DNA of 64,000 bases. It comes from Glaciecola sp. 33A. GTDB taxonomy: Bacteria; Pseudomonadota; Gammaproteobacteria; Enterobacterales; Alteromonadaceae. The notes below the pieces were generated by a model, which did no database searches, was not told where the DNA came from, and was given only the letters and a program-made list of their open reading frames with translations. Positions 27,747 to 36,568 of this stretch are shown here, in pieces (position 1 is the stretch's first letter; each line of letters opens with the position of its first letter). The stretch spans positions 186,001-250,000 of the forward strand of contig NZ_PJAR01000040.1 of assembly GCF_002836745.1 (NCBI RefSeq), written 5' to 3'. The translations under genes and the position numbers were made by a program.

Positions 27747-30095
27747 ATGACAACTGAGCTCAATAATCTCAGAACAATGCCAATATTGGCATTGCGAGAT
27801 GTGGTCGTTTACCCGCATATGGTTATCCCGCTCTTTGTAGGGCGGGAAAAGTCTATCCAGTGTTTAGAAGCGGCAATGGATAATGACAAGCAAATATTTT
27901 TAGTCGCACAAAAAGATGCTGGTGTTGATGAGCCAGCGGTCGATGACATTTATACGGTTGGAACCGTAGCGACCATCCTACAGCTTCTTAAATTGCCTGA
28001 TGGAACTGTCAAAGTGTTGGTAGAAGGTAATGTCCGTGGTCAAATTGAGAAGTATATTGATACTGACCCGTTCTTTACCGGCGAGATAGAATCATTCGAG
28101 GTCGAAACATTAGACGAAGCCGAGCAGGAAGTATTGATACGCTCTGCTGTTTCTCAATTTGAAGGCTACGTAAAACTAAATAAGAAAATTCCACCAGAGG
28201 TGCTAACGTCACTAAATGGCATCGAGGACGCTGCAAGATTGGCCGACACGATGGCTGCTCATATGCCGCTGAAACTGGCAGAGAAGCAAAAAGTACTTGA
28301 AATGAACCCTATTACAGAGCGTTTAGAGTACCTAATGGCGCTGATGGAAGGTGAGATTGATCTACTGCAGGTTGAGAAAAAAATAAGAACTCGCGTTAAA
28401 AAACAGATGGAAAAAAGTCAGCGCGAGTACTACCTCAACGAGCAAATGAAAGCGATTCAAAAAGAACTTGGTGAGATGGACGAAGCACCCGATGAATTCG
28501 AAGCGTTAGCTAAGAAGATTATCGAAGCAAAAATGCCTAAAGAAGTAAAAGACAAAGCCGACGCTGAGTTAAATAAATTGAAAATGATGTCGCCGATGTC
28601 CGCTGAAGCAACGGTCGTTAGGAGTTATATCGATTGGTTGACGTCAGTGCCTTGGTATAAACGCAGCACGGTGAAAAAAGACTTAGCAAAAGCTGAAGAA
28701 GTGCTAGATAACGACCATTACGGCCTAGAAAAAGTCAAAGAACGTATCCTTGAATATTTAGCAGTGCAACAGCGTGTCAAGAAACTCAAAGGTCCTATTC
28801 TATGTTTGGTGGGTCCTCCTGGCGTTGGTAAAACCTCATTGGGTCAGTCTATTGCGAGAGCGACAGGCAGACAATATGTCAGGATGGCGTTGGGTGGTAT
28901 GCGAGATGAAGCTGAAATAAGAGGTCACCGCCGCACATATATTGGCTCGTTGCCGGGTAAGTTGATTCAAAAGATGTCAAAGGTTGGGGTTAAAAATCCA
29001 TTGTTTTTGTTAGACGAGATTGACAAAATATCTTCTGATATGCGTGGAGATCCGTCTTCAGCATTGCTAGAAGTTCTGGATCCAGAGCAAAACTCGACCT
29101 TTAGTGATCACTATTTAGAAGTCGATTACGACCTATCGGATGTGATGTTCGTTGCGACCTCAAATAGTATGAATATACCGGGTCCGTTATTAGATCGGAT
29201 GGAAGTTATTCGTTTGTCTGGATACACGGAAGACGAGAAGCTGAACATTGCGATCCGCCATTTGATAAGCAAACAAATTTCCCGCAATGGATTGAACGAT
29301 AAAGAACTCACAATAGAAGACTCTGCAATCATTGGTATTATTCGTTATTACACACGAGAAGCAGGTGTCAGAAATCTTGAAAGAGAAATATCAAAAATCT
29401 GCCGAAAAGCAGTCAAACATATTTTATTGAATAAAGGCAGCAAGACCGTTGTCGTTAATCAAGACAACTTAAAAGAATACTTGGGTGTTCAACGTTGTGA
29501 TTACGGCAAAGCTGACAAGAACAACCAAGTGGGTCAAGTAACTGGTTTAGCGTGGACTCAGGTGGGTGGTGATCTACTTACAATAGAAGCTACTTCTGTT
29601 CCTGGCAAAGGCAAGACCACCTTTACTGGTTCTTTAGGTGATGTCATGCAAGAGTCAATTAAAACCGCATTGACGGTTGTTCGTTCAAGAGCAGAAAAGT
29701 TGCGTATTAATAGTGACTTCCATGAAAAACGAGATATACACGTTCATGTACCAGAAGGCGCGACCCCAAAAGACGGTCCAAGTGCTGGCATCGGTATGTG
29801 TACTGCATTGGTCTCATCATTGACGGGTAATCCGGTGAGATGCGATGTTGCAATGACGGGTGAAATTACGCTTAGAGGCGAAGTATTAGCCATTGGTGGT
29901 TTAAAAGAAAAGTTATTGGCGGCTCATCGTGGTGGTATAAAAACCGTCATAATACCAAAAGATAATGAGCGTGATTTGGAAGAGATCCCTAAAAATGTGA
30001 TTGGTGATCTTAATATTCATCCGGTCCGATGGATAGATGAAGTGCTGAGTATCGCACTTGAGTCTCCTGTTGAAGCGATAGAAATTTTATCGTAA
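27747..30095 (+). CDS. lon: ATP-dependent protease Lon
   Basis: Homohexameric AAA+ serine protease that degrades damaged and regulatory proteins. From the ATG at 27747 it has 782 residues (E. coli 784). The N-terminal substrate-binding domain begins MPILALRDVVVYPHMVIPLF. Walker A GPPGVGKT starts at Gly356, and the catalytic Ser679 is in KDGPSAGIG, the same number as in E. coli. The frame is open for 26 codons upstream, but that stretch contains the sigma-32 promoter, so the longer start is rejected; AGAGAG precedes the chosen ATG. Confidence 0.98.
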   Translation: MTTELNNLRTMPILALRDVVVYPHMVIPLFVGREKSIQCLEAAMDNDKQIFLVAQKDAGVDEPAVDDIYTVGTVATILQLLKLPDGTVKVLVEGNVRGQIEKYIDTDPFFTGEIESFEVETLDEAEQEVLIRSAVSQFEGYVKLNKKIPPEVLTSLNGIEDAARLADTMAAHMPLKLAEKQKVLEMNPITERLEYLMALMEGEIDLLQVEKKIRTRVKKQMEKSQREYYLNEQMKAIQKELGEMDEAPDEFEALAKKIIEAKMPKEVKDKADAELNKLKMMSPMSAEATVVRSYIDWLTSVPWYKRSTVKKDLAKAEEVLDNDHYGLEKVKERILEYLAVQQRVKKLKGPILCLVGPPGVGKTSLGQSIARATGRQYVRMALGGMRDEAEIRGHRRTYIGSLPGKLIQKMSKVGVKNPLFLLDEIDKISSDMRGDPSSALLEVLDPEQNSTFSDHYLEVDYDLSDVMFVATSNSMNIPGPLLDRMEVIRLSGYTEDEKLNIAIRHLISKQISRNGLNDKELTIEDSAIIGIIRYYTREAGVRNLEREISKICRKAVKHILLNKGSKTVVVNQDNLKEYLGVQRCDYGKADKNNQVGQVTGLAWTQVGGDLLTIEATSVPGKGKTTFTGSLGDVMQESIKTALTVVRSRAEKLRINSDFHEKRDIHVHVPEGATPKDGPSAGIGMCTALVSSLTGNPVRCDVAMTGEITLRGEVLAIGGLKEKLLAAHRGGIKTVIIPKDNERDLEEIPKNVIGDLNIHPVRWIDEVLSIALESPVEAIEILS

Positions 30096-30120
30096 TTTAG
30101 GATGAAATGATTCGAAGACT

Positions 30121-30151
30121 TGCCTGTTGAATAAAAAACAGGCGATTTTTT
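30121..30151 (+). terminator. Terminator after lon
   Basis: GCCTGTT (30122-30128) pairs with AACAGGC (30137-30143), followed by GATTTTTT. It is a compact intrinsic terminator about 25 bases past the lon stop. Confidence 0.8.
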
Positions 30152-30303
30152 CGAATTAAACACAATTTTTTTACTTTTTTTAAATATTAGGGCTTCACAA
30201 GTCCGTTAGTTATGCTACCTTAACATCCGTACTCGCTTAATGCCTTGTCACGAAAGGGATAGCAAGCGATTTACTAGGAAGTTAAAAATTTGTTAATCAT
30301 AGC

Positions 30304-30332
30304 TTGAAGTTCTACTGCAAGCTTGTTATAAC
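30304..30332 (+). promoter_or_regulatory. Probable hupB promoter
   Basis: TTGAAG (30304-30309), 17 bases, then TATAAC (30327-30332), about 60 bases before the HU gene. A second -10-like TATAAT lies at about 30342-30347. E. coli hupB also has several promoters. Assignment is by match only. The remaining 200 bases upstream hold nothing I can name. Confidence 0.45.
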
Positions 30333-30390
30333 TTTTAGACGATATAATTTTGCATTAAGCAATATAATAAAAAAATAAAGGGGTCATATT

Positions 30391-30663
30391 GTGAACAAGT
30401 CTCAACTAATCGATACAATTGCTGCTAGCGCAGACATTTCTAAAGCTGCTGCGGGTCGTGCATTAGATGCTTTCACTGACGCAGTTACTTCTGCTCTTAA
30501 AGATGGCGATCAAGTAGCACTTGTCGGTTTCGGTACATTCTCAGTTCGTGAGCGCGCTGCACGTAGCGGCCGTAACCCACAAACTGGTGAGACTATCCAG
30601 ATTGCTGCTGCTAAAGTACCTTCATTCAAAGCTGGTAAAGCATTGAAAGACGCTGTTAACTAA
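30391..30663 (+). CDS. hupB: DNA-binding protein HU
   Basis: Histone-like HU protein of 90 residues that bends DNA and organises the nucleoid. It begins [19 protein letters not shown] and has the DNA-binding arm signature [21 protein letters not shown] near 47-67, followed by [13 protein letters not shown] at the C-terminus. The position between lon and ppiD is that of hupB in E. coli. Codon use is strongly biased to frequent codons, as for a highly expressed gene. Confidence 0.97.
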   Translation: MNKSQLIDTIAASADISKAAAGRALDAFTDAVTSALKDGDQVALVGFGTFSVRERAARSGRNPQTGETIQIAAAKVPSFKAGKALKDAVN

Positions 30664-30682
30664 GCATTTTAGTTTTATTTTA

Positions 30683-30713
30683 AAAAGGCGATGGCTACTC
30701 CATCGCCTTTTTT
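30683..30713 (+). terminator. Terminator after hupB
   Basis: GGCGATGG/CCATCGCC stem (30687-30694 and 30700-30707) extended by A-T pairs, with a five-base loop and a T-run: a strong intrinsic terminator. Confidence 0.93.
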
Positions 30714-30860
30714 ATTTATATAATGTAAAAAAGAACCCTCAATAGTCGCGCAGGCGTTGTTCAACGGGTATAATATCCGGCGCGAAAAAAGCGAATTAAG
30801 CGGCGCAGTCACTCGTTTGATTGCGACATGAAAGTTAGTATTACAAGGTTGTTTTAATTT

Positions 30861-32753
30861 ATGTTAGAAAAAATTAGAGAGGGCTCTCAAGGTCCTTTAG
30901 CCATAACGATCGTTGGCTTAATAATTATTAGTTTCGCAGTTACTGGCGTTGGAAGTTACTTAGGTTCTTCATCAACCCCAGCGGCAGCGACAGTGAACGG
31001 TGAAGACATCACGTTAAATGATGTTGAAGCAGCCTACCAAAATCAACGAGCCAGAATGGAAGCTCAATTTGGTGAGTCAGTTGCTGCTGCGTTTGCCAAT
31101 GAAACTTACTTGGAAACGTTTAGAACGCAGGTTTTAGACCAACTAATTTCAGAGAAGCTGATTGAACAGCAAGCAACTGAACTTGGGTTACGGGTAAGCA
31201 CTGAGCAGATTAAACAGACTATTTTTGATATTGACGCATTTAAAATTGCGGGCCAGTTTGATAACGATACTTTCCAAGCAGTTATTGCTAGACAGAATTT
31301 TACACCGGCAAGTTTTCGAGCCTATTTGCGCAAGCAAATGACAACTGAGCAGCTAAGCAACGTGATTAATGGTTCAAGCTTCAGTATTGATGACGAAGTA
31401 ACTGCCATATTGCGTTTACAGCAGCAGACGAGAACAGCGAGAACGCTTGAAGTTAGTGCAGCAGATTTTGCGACCGATGTTACTGTGTCTGACGAAGAAG
31501 TTGAGCAATATTATCAATCTAATTTGAGTGATTTTGATACACAAGAACAGGTCAAGTTATCTTATGTAACAATCTCCGTTGCTGATTTGATTACGAACGA
31601 AGTTGTAACAGAAGAAGATGTTTTTGCTAATTACGAAGAGAATCTAGCCGCTTACCAAACGCTAGAAGAACGCCGCATATCACACATTTTAATTGAATTT
31701 GGCGACGATGAATCGGCAGCTAAAGCAACTGCGGAGGAAGTGCTTGCATTGGTACAGGTAGCAGAAGCTGACTTTGCTAAAATCGCATCAGAACGTTCTA
31801 CGGATACAATTAGCGCTGAAGTTGGTGGCGACTTAGATTTCATTAGTAGAGGTGATTGGAGTGAGTCATTCGAAGATGCAGCATTTGGCTTAAAAGAAGT
31901 AGGCGATAGCAGTGGACTGGTGCAGACCGAGTTCGGTTATCACATTATTAAGCTTACCGAATTAATACCGATAATCACAACGCCGTTTGCTGAAGTTCAA
32001 GAAGAGCTAACTCAAAGACTGTTGAGAGACAAAGCAATGGGGAGTTTCTTTGGTCTTCAAGAACAAGTAGCTAGTGCTGCATTTGAACAGCCTGATAGTT
32101 TGCAACGAGTGTCTGAAATTACTAACAGGCCTATTATTGATACTGCGTTTTTTGAGAAAACCAATTACCCTGCATCAGTTAACTATCCACAAGTCGAAAA
32201 TGTTGCGTTTAGTCTCGAGTTAGTTGAAAGCGGTTTAAACAGTGATGTTCTTAAGATAACAGACGAAAAGATTATGGTCACAAGAGTGATAGGTCATAAC
32301 CCACAACGAACGTTGCCACTAGAAGACGTCAGTGCGAGTATCGTAAATCAACTCACGGCTAGAAAGACCCAGCAAGCCGCGGTTGATTGGGCTGAATCTC
32401 TTAAAGCTAAAATATTTGCTGGCGAATCAATCGATGAAACGTTAACTGCAAAGTCATTAGAAATCAAAACGGTTGAGAGTATTCCTCGTTTTGGTCGCGA
32501 AATTCCTGTTGAGATGAATATTGCAATATTTAAGCTATCGCCAGTTTCACAGCAAAACGTATCAGTTGTTAAGCTGAGTTCAGGCAATGTCGGTTTGGTT
32601 ATCTTAGATTCAGTTCAATCTGTATCTGAGGTGTCAGAAGAGGACTTGCTTGCAGCGAGAACAGGTTTGGCAAGCAATGAGAGCCGAAACGCTTATGATA
32701 ACTTTGTAGACGCATTAAAAAGTAAAGCTGATATCGAGATTATGAAAAGATAA
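30861..32753 (+). CDS. ppiD: Peptidyl-prolyl isomerase/chaperone PpiD
   Basis: Membrane-anchored periplasmic chaperone near the SecYEG exit. The 630-residue protein has a short cytosolic start (MLEKIREGSQGP), one membrane helix (about 13-33), a SurA-N-like helical region with KLIEQ-type repeats, one parvulin domain at about 265-370 (RRISHILIEF, then GGDLDFISRGDW and FGYHIIKLTE) and a C-terminal SurA-like region. Length and architecture match E. coli PpiD (623). A perfect TATAAT at 30769-30774 may be part of its promoter, with a poor -35. Confidence 0.95.
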   Translation: MLEKIREGSQGPLAITIVGLIIISFAVTGVGSYLGSSSTPAAATVNGEDITLNDVEAAYQNQRARMEAQFGESVAAAFANETYLETFRTQVLDQLISEKLIEQQATELGLRVSTEQIKQTIFDIDAFKIAGQFDNDTFQAVIARQNFTPASFRAYLRKQMTTEQLSNVINGSSFSIDDEVTAILRLQQQTRTARTLEVSAADFATDVTVSDEEVEQYYQSNLSDFDTQEQVKLSYVTISVADLITNEVVTEEDVFANYEENLAAYQTLEERRISHILIEFGDDESAAKATAEEVLALVQVAEADFAKIASERSTDTISAEVGGDLDFISRGDWSESFEDAAFGLKEVGDSSGLVQTEFGYHIIKLTELIPIITTPFAEVQEELTQRLLRDKAMGSFFGLQEQVASAAFEQPDSLQRVSEITNRPIIDTAFFEKTNYPASVNYPQVENVAFSLELVESGLNSDVLKITDEKIMVTRVIGHNPQRTLPLEDVSASIVNQLTARKTQQAAVDWAESLKAKIFAGESIDETLTAKSLEIKTVESIPRFGREIPVEMNIAIFKLSPVSQQNVSVVKLSSGNVGLVILDSVQSVSEVSEEDLLAARTGLASNESRNAYDNFVDALKSKADIEIMKR

Positions 32754-32810
32754 GCTGTTTGGACGAAGCCTACTTAGTCTAACTGATTGAATAGAGTAAA
32801 GGTTAATACA

Positions 32811-32845
32811 AACCCCGTGAGCTTTTCTAGATCACGGGGTTTTTT
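32811..32845 (+). terminator. Terminator after ppiD
   Basis: ACCCCGTGA (32812-32820) pairs perfectly with TCACGGGGT (32832-32840), with an 11-base loop and six T: a strong intrinsic terminator closing the tig-to-ppiD block. Confidence 0.93.
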
Positions 32846-32850
32846 GTATC

Positions 32851-33018
32851 TCACAACAACCACATGATGCCTGAAAAGGTAGCGAGAATGGTTCCAGAAA
32901 TGACAATAATATAAATAAAGCCCTGTTTTCCTTGTGATATTGAGTGGCCACTAGCGCGTAAATAGAATAGCCAGAAAATACAAAGAACGATAGGGATTAG
33001 AAACAAGAACTTAAACAA
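32851..33018 (-). CDS. Small two-helix membrane protein, 55 residues
   Basis: A short minus-strand frame that I read directly, starting at TTG with GGAG about 10 bases upstream. The product starts MFKFLFLIPIVLCIFWLFYL, has a polar linker RASGHSISQGKQG (about 21-33), then a second hydrophobic helix IYIIVISGTILATFSG and ends MWLL. The clean helix-loop-helix pattern suggests a real inner-membrane miniprotein. I recall similar short proteins in marine gammaproteobacteria but cannot name a family. It is convergent with ppiD and downstream of rpsT. Confidence 0.6.
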   Translation of the reverse strand: MFKFLFLIPIVLCIFWLFYLRASGHSISQGKQGFIYIIVISGTILATFSGIMWLL

Positions 33019-33220
33019 TCAGATTGTACTCCAGGGTATTAATTTGTATTACATTATCTTACACAATGTTTGCTTGCGACGCGTATAAGTGCAAACCAGT
33101 TAAACAACATACGTTATATTTGTTTAAATAGTACACATTCTTTTAAGATCAAAATGACAGTTGGTTAATAGCAGCCTAAAACCCATTTGCAGGTCGCACT
33201 AACGCTTATTTATTACGCTC
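33019..33220. other. Intergenic region upstream of the small membrane protein
   Basis: About 200 AT-rich bases between the rpsT terminator and the small minus-strand ORF. I found no coding frame or clear promoter; it presumably holds the promoter for the small ORF. Confidence 0.35.
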
Positions 33221-33246
33221 AAAAAAAAACGCCGATTAGGCGTCTT
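33221..33246 (-). terminator. Terminator after rpsT
   Basis: On the minus strand GACGCC pairs with GGCGTT around a short loop (TAATC) and is followed by nine T. It lies about 70 bases past the rpsT stop. Confidence 0.85.
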
Positions 33247-33314
33247 TTAAATTACTTTCAACTCTTTTGCGTGCTAAACGTTAACACTATAAATCGTGTT
33301 GTAAGAAAACGTCT

Positions 33315-33575
33315 TTACAGCGCGTTTATTTGTGTATTTAGACGACTCTTATGACGAGCCGCTTTATTCTTATGAATAAGGCCTTTAGTTGCCATACGGT
33401 CCAAAACCGGAACTGCTACTGTAAATGCTGCCTGTGCAGCTGCTTTATCACCAGCTGTAATAGCGGCAAGTACTTTCTTGATGCACGTACGGGTCATGGA
33501 GCGACGGCTTGCATTATGCTGGCGACGCTTCTCAGATTGGATTGCACGTTTCTTCGCAGACTTAATGTTAGCCAA
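33315..33575 (-). CDS. rpsT: 30S ribosomal protein S20
   Basis: S20 binds 16S rRNA in the body of the small subunit. From a TTG at 33575 the protein begins [18 protein letters not shown] and has 86 residues (E. coli 87), rich in Lys, Arg and Ala. E. coli rpsT also starts with UUG, which allows autoregulation by S20. AGGAG lies 7-8 bases upstream. The in-frame extension to 33647 is rejected because it runs through the gene's own promoter. Confidence 0.97.
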   Translation of the reverse strand: MANIKSAKKRAIQSEKRRQHNASRRSMTRTCIKKVLAAITAGDKAAAQAAFTVAVPVLDRMATKGLIHKNKAARHKSRLNTQINAL

Positions 33576-33618
33576 GGTGAAACTCCTAAATAAATTCATG
33601 TCAAAATTGAGGGTGCGG

Positions 33619-33647
33619 ATTATCCGGTTTTTAAATACCCGTGTCAA
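33619..33647 (-). promoter_or_regulatory. Sigma-70 promoter of rpsT
   Basis: On the minus strand: TTGACA (33647-33642), 17 bases, GATAAT (33624-33619), then CCGCACCC, a GC-rich discriminator expected for a ribosomal protein gene. It lies about 45 bases before the TTG start. Confidence 0.85.
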
Positions 33648-33863
33648 TAAAATTGACGGTTAAAAGCGAAAAATAACGCAAATAACCAACTTGCGGTCCT
33701 CTGTTACGGACTTTACATTTATTTATGTATAAAAGCGCCCGTTATTTGTGCAATGAGCAAGTAGTTATTGCGAGCCTAAGGGTATTAATGCGATTATAAA
33801 TAGACAAAAGCAGTAACAACCGTTGGCTACAAATAGGAATAACTTTAAGGTGAAAGTGCGTCG

Positions 33864-35414
33864 ATGTTAAAATCAGGGATTGTCGTCAGCTCAATGACGT
33901 TAATATCGAGAGTGCTCGGATTAGTGAGAGATGTTGTGGTCGCTAATTTAATGGGTGCAGGAGCCGCCGCCGATGTCTTCTTTTTTGCTAACAAAATCCC
34001 CAATTTTTTACGTAGATTGTTCGCAGAAGGCGCTTTTGCGCAAGCATTTGTCCCCGTCTTAACTGAGGTAAAGGCACATCAAGACAAAGCTGAATTGGAA
34101 GACTTCGTTGCAAAAGTGTCCGGTACACTTGGTGCAATTGTTTTCATAACAGCCATAGTCGGTGTGGTTTTATCGCCTGTACTGGCTGCGTTATTTGGTA
34201 CCGGCTGGTTTATCGACTACTTAAATGACGAACCAGATGGGGCTAACTTCGAGCTAGCGTCGGTTATGCTAAAAATCACGTTTCCTTATATATTTTTTAT
34301 ATCACTGACTGGATTTGCTGGGGCTGTGCTCAATACACTCAACAAATTTGCGGTAGCTGCCTTTACGCCTGTCCTGCTTAATCTCAGTATTATCGCCTGT
34401 GCATGGTTATTTGCTGAAAGATTAGAGCAACCTGCTTTCGCGTTAGCATGGGGTGTCTTTATCGGTGGCATAGTGCAACTATTATTTCAACTTCCTTTTT
34501 TATACCGAGCAGGCCTTCTGGTTAAGCCCAAGTGGGGTTGGCGCGATCCCAATGTGACCAAAGTAAGAATCCTGATGATCCCTGCGCTGTTTGGGGTATC
34601 CGTGAGTCAAATAAACTTACTTCTTGACACACTAATAGCGAGTTTCTTAATGACAGGCTCAATTAGTTGGCTGTATTACAGCGACCGCTTACTGGAATTT
34701 CCACTTGGCTTATTTGGTATCGCTATAGCAACGGTTATATTACCTGCACTTTCACGAAATCATGTTGGCAAAGACAATCAAGGCTTCAAAAATAATTTGG
34801 ATTGGGCATTTAAGATTATTTGCCTACTCGGTATACCGGCAGCGACGGCGCTCGTTCTATTGGCGTTTCCACTTTTAATGGTTATTTTTCAACGCGGCGA
34901 GTTCTCGGTCGTGGATGCGCAAATGGCGTCTTATAGTCTAATTGCTTACGGCAGTGGTCTATTGGGTTTCATGCTAGTTAAAATACTTGCTCCAGCGTTC
35001 TATGCTCGTCAAGACACTCGGACACCGGTAAAGTACGGCATTATTACTATGGCCACTAATATGCTATTTAACCTGATTTTCGCTATCCCTTTCGGTTATG
35101 TCGGTTTAGCTATTGCTACTGCCATGTCGGGTACGTTAAATGCCATCCTTCTCTATCAGCGCTTGCATCGACAAGGTATCTATAAACTAAGACGCGATAC
35201 CCTCAGTTTTATTATTAAAGTGGTGTTAGCATCGATTTTTATGGGTATATCTATTTATATCTTTAACCTTAATTTTGCCTGGGGATCGACGAACTTGATG
35301 GCGCGCGTTAATATGCTAATTAAACTTGTTGTTTTAGGCATCAGTGTCTTTGCGATCAGCTTAATATTGGTTGGAATTCGACCAAGCCATTTAAAAATAC
35401 AAAAATCGATCTAA
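33864..35414 (+). CDS. murJ: Lipid II flippase MurJ
   Basis: Inner-membrane MOP-superfamily flippase that moves lipid II across the membrane for peptidoglycan synthesis. The 516-residue protein (E. coli 511) has about 14 hydrophobic helices. Family marks include SRVLGLVRDVVVANLMGAGAAAD at the start, NFLRRLFAEGAFAQAFVPV near 47-65, and YYSDRLLEFPLGLFGIAIAT near 271-290. It is divergent from rpsT and begins the murJ-ribF-ileS-lspA-fkpB-ispH series. Confidence 0.97.
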   Translation: MLKSGIVVSSMTLISRVLGLVRDVVVANLMGAGAAADVFFFANKIPNFLRRLFAEGAFAQAFVPVLTEVKAHQDKAELEDFVAKVSGTLGAIVFITAIVGVVLSPVLAALFGTGWFIDYLNDEPDGANFELASVMLKITFPYIFFISLTGFAGAVLNTLNKFAVAAFTPVLLNLSIIACAWLFAERLEQPAFALAWGVFIGGIVQLLFQLPFLYRAGLLVKPKWGWRDPNVTKVRILMIPALFGVSVSQINLLLDTLIASFLMTGSISWLYYSDRLLEFPLGLFGIAIATVILPALSRNHVGKDNQGFKNNLDWAFKIICLLGIPAATALVLLAFPLLMVIFQRGEFSVVDAQMASYSLIAYGSGLLGFMLVKILAPAFYARQDTRTPVKYGIITMATNMLFNLIFAIPFGYVGLAIATAMSGTLNAILLYQRLHRQGIYKLRRDTLSFIIKVVLASIFMGISIYIFNLNFAWGSTNLMARVNMLIKLVVLGISVFAISLILVGIRPSHLKIQKSI

Positions 35415-35544
35415 AAAATTGGCTTGGTCTCCTTATAATCATTGGTATTCACCCAGCGGTCGTTTATAATCTTAATGCTTTAAAACGATTACATTCATTT
35501 AATTTTTGTGTATTGCTCTCGATTTTTATTAAGAACCGCGAAGA

Positions 35545-36501
35545 ATGCATAATTCAAACATCAAAAGGCAAGGTGGTTTGCAGTTAATTCGAGGCCTACA
35601 CAATTTACGGCAACAACAACAGCGTTGTGTGTTAACTATTGGTAAGTTCGATGGCGTTCATTTAGGTCATCAGGCTGTGCTAGTTAACTTAGTTGAGAAA
35701 GCAAAGACACTCGGTTTAGCCTCAACTGTTATGATTTTTGAGCCGCAACCTGAAGAAGTGTTTGCTCCGCAGCACGCACCTGCTAGATTGTCACGTTTTC
35801 GCGATAAATATCAACAGTTCAAAGCGTTGGGTATCGACCGCCTTATTTGCGTTCGATTTAATTCTGTTTTTGCTGCAATGAGTCCTGAAAGCTTTATTCA
35901 AGATTTATTAGTAAAACAACTCGGTGTTAAATTTTTAGTGGTTGGTGATGATTTTCGATTTGGTCATCAACGCAAAGGAAGTTTTGATTTGTTACTAGCA
36001 GCCGGATTGAAATCTGAGTTTGACGTTGTTAGTACACAAAGCTTTAAATTAGCAAATTGCAGAATTAGTTCAACCGAAATTCGCCAAGCATTGTCCAACA
36101 GTAATTTTGAATTAGCCAAGGAAATGCTAGGCCGAGAGTTTACGATTGCTGGGCGAGTCAATCACGGCGACAAAAAAGGCAGAACCATTGGTTTTCCGAC
36201 GGCAAATGTTTTGCTTAAACGCTGCAAGTCGCCCATAAGTGGCGTTTTTGCGGTTGAAGTTATTATTGCTAAGCAGTGCTTTAAAGGCGTCGCTAATATA
36301 GGCAACAGGCCTACTGTTAAAGGTGCAAGATCGCAACTGGAAGTGCATCTGTTTGATTTTACAAAGGACCTTTATGGTACCTACATAGAAGTTGTTATTA
36401 AACATAAACTCAGAGATGAGAAAAAATTTGAGAATTTTGAAGCGTTGCACCAACAGATAAAATGTGACGCTCAAGCGGCACGAGATATATTCAATATTTA
36501 A
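35545..36501 (+). CDS. ribF: Bifunctional riboflavin kinase/FAD synthetase
   Basis: Makes FMN and FAD from riboflavin. The 318-residue protein has the N-terminal nucleotidyltransferase domain with GKFDGVHLGHQAVL near 33-46 and VGDDFRFGHQRKG near 132-144, ISSTEIRQAL, and the C-terminal kinase domain with GRTIGFPTANV near 212-222 and GVANIGNRPTV. The family normally starts close to xLIRGLHNL; a TTG at 35578 would fit that better but has a very short spacing from its AAGG, so the ATG at 35545 is kept. Confidence 0.96.
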   Translation: MHNSNIKRQGGLQLIRGLHNLRQQQQRCVLTIGKFDGVHLGHQAVLVNLVEKAKTLGLASTVMIFEPQPEEVFAPQHAPARLSRFRDKYQQFKALGIDRLICVRFNSVFAAMSPESFIQDLLVKQLGVKFLVVGDDFRFGHQRKGSFDLLLAAGLKSEFDVVSTQSFKLANCRISSTEIRQALSNSNFELAKEMLGREFTIAGRVNHGDKKGRTIGFPTANVLLKRCKSPISGVFAVEVIIAKQCFKGVANIGNRPTVKGARSQLEVHLFDFTKDLYGTYIEVVIKHKLRDEKKFENFEALHQQIKCDAQAARDIFNI

Positions 36502-36568
36502 AGACTTGTAGTAATAAAGTCAGTATTAAATTTATAAAAAACATAATTATAGAAGTGGAAAACCAGAT

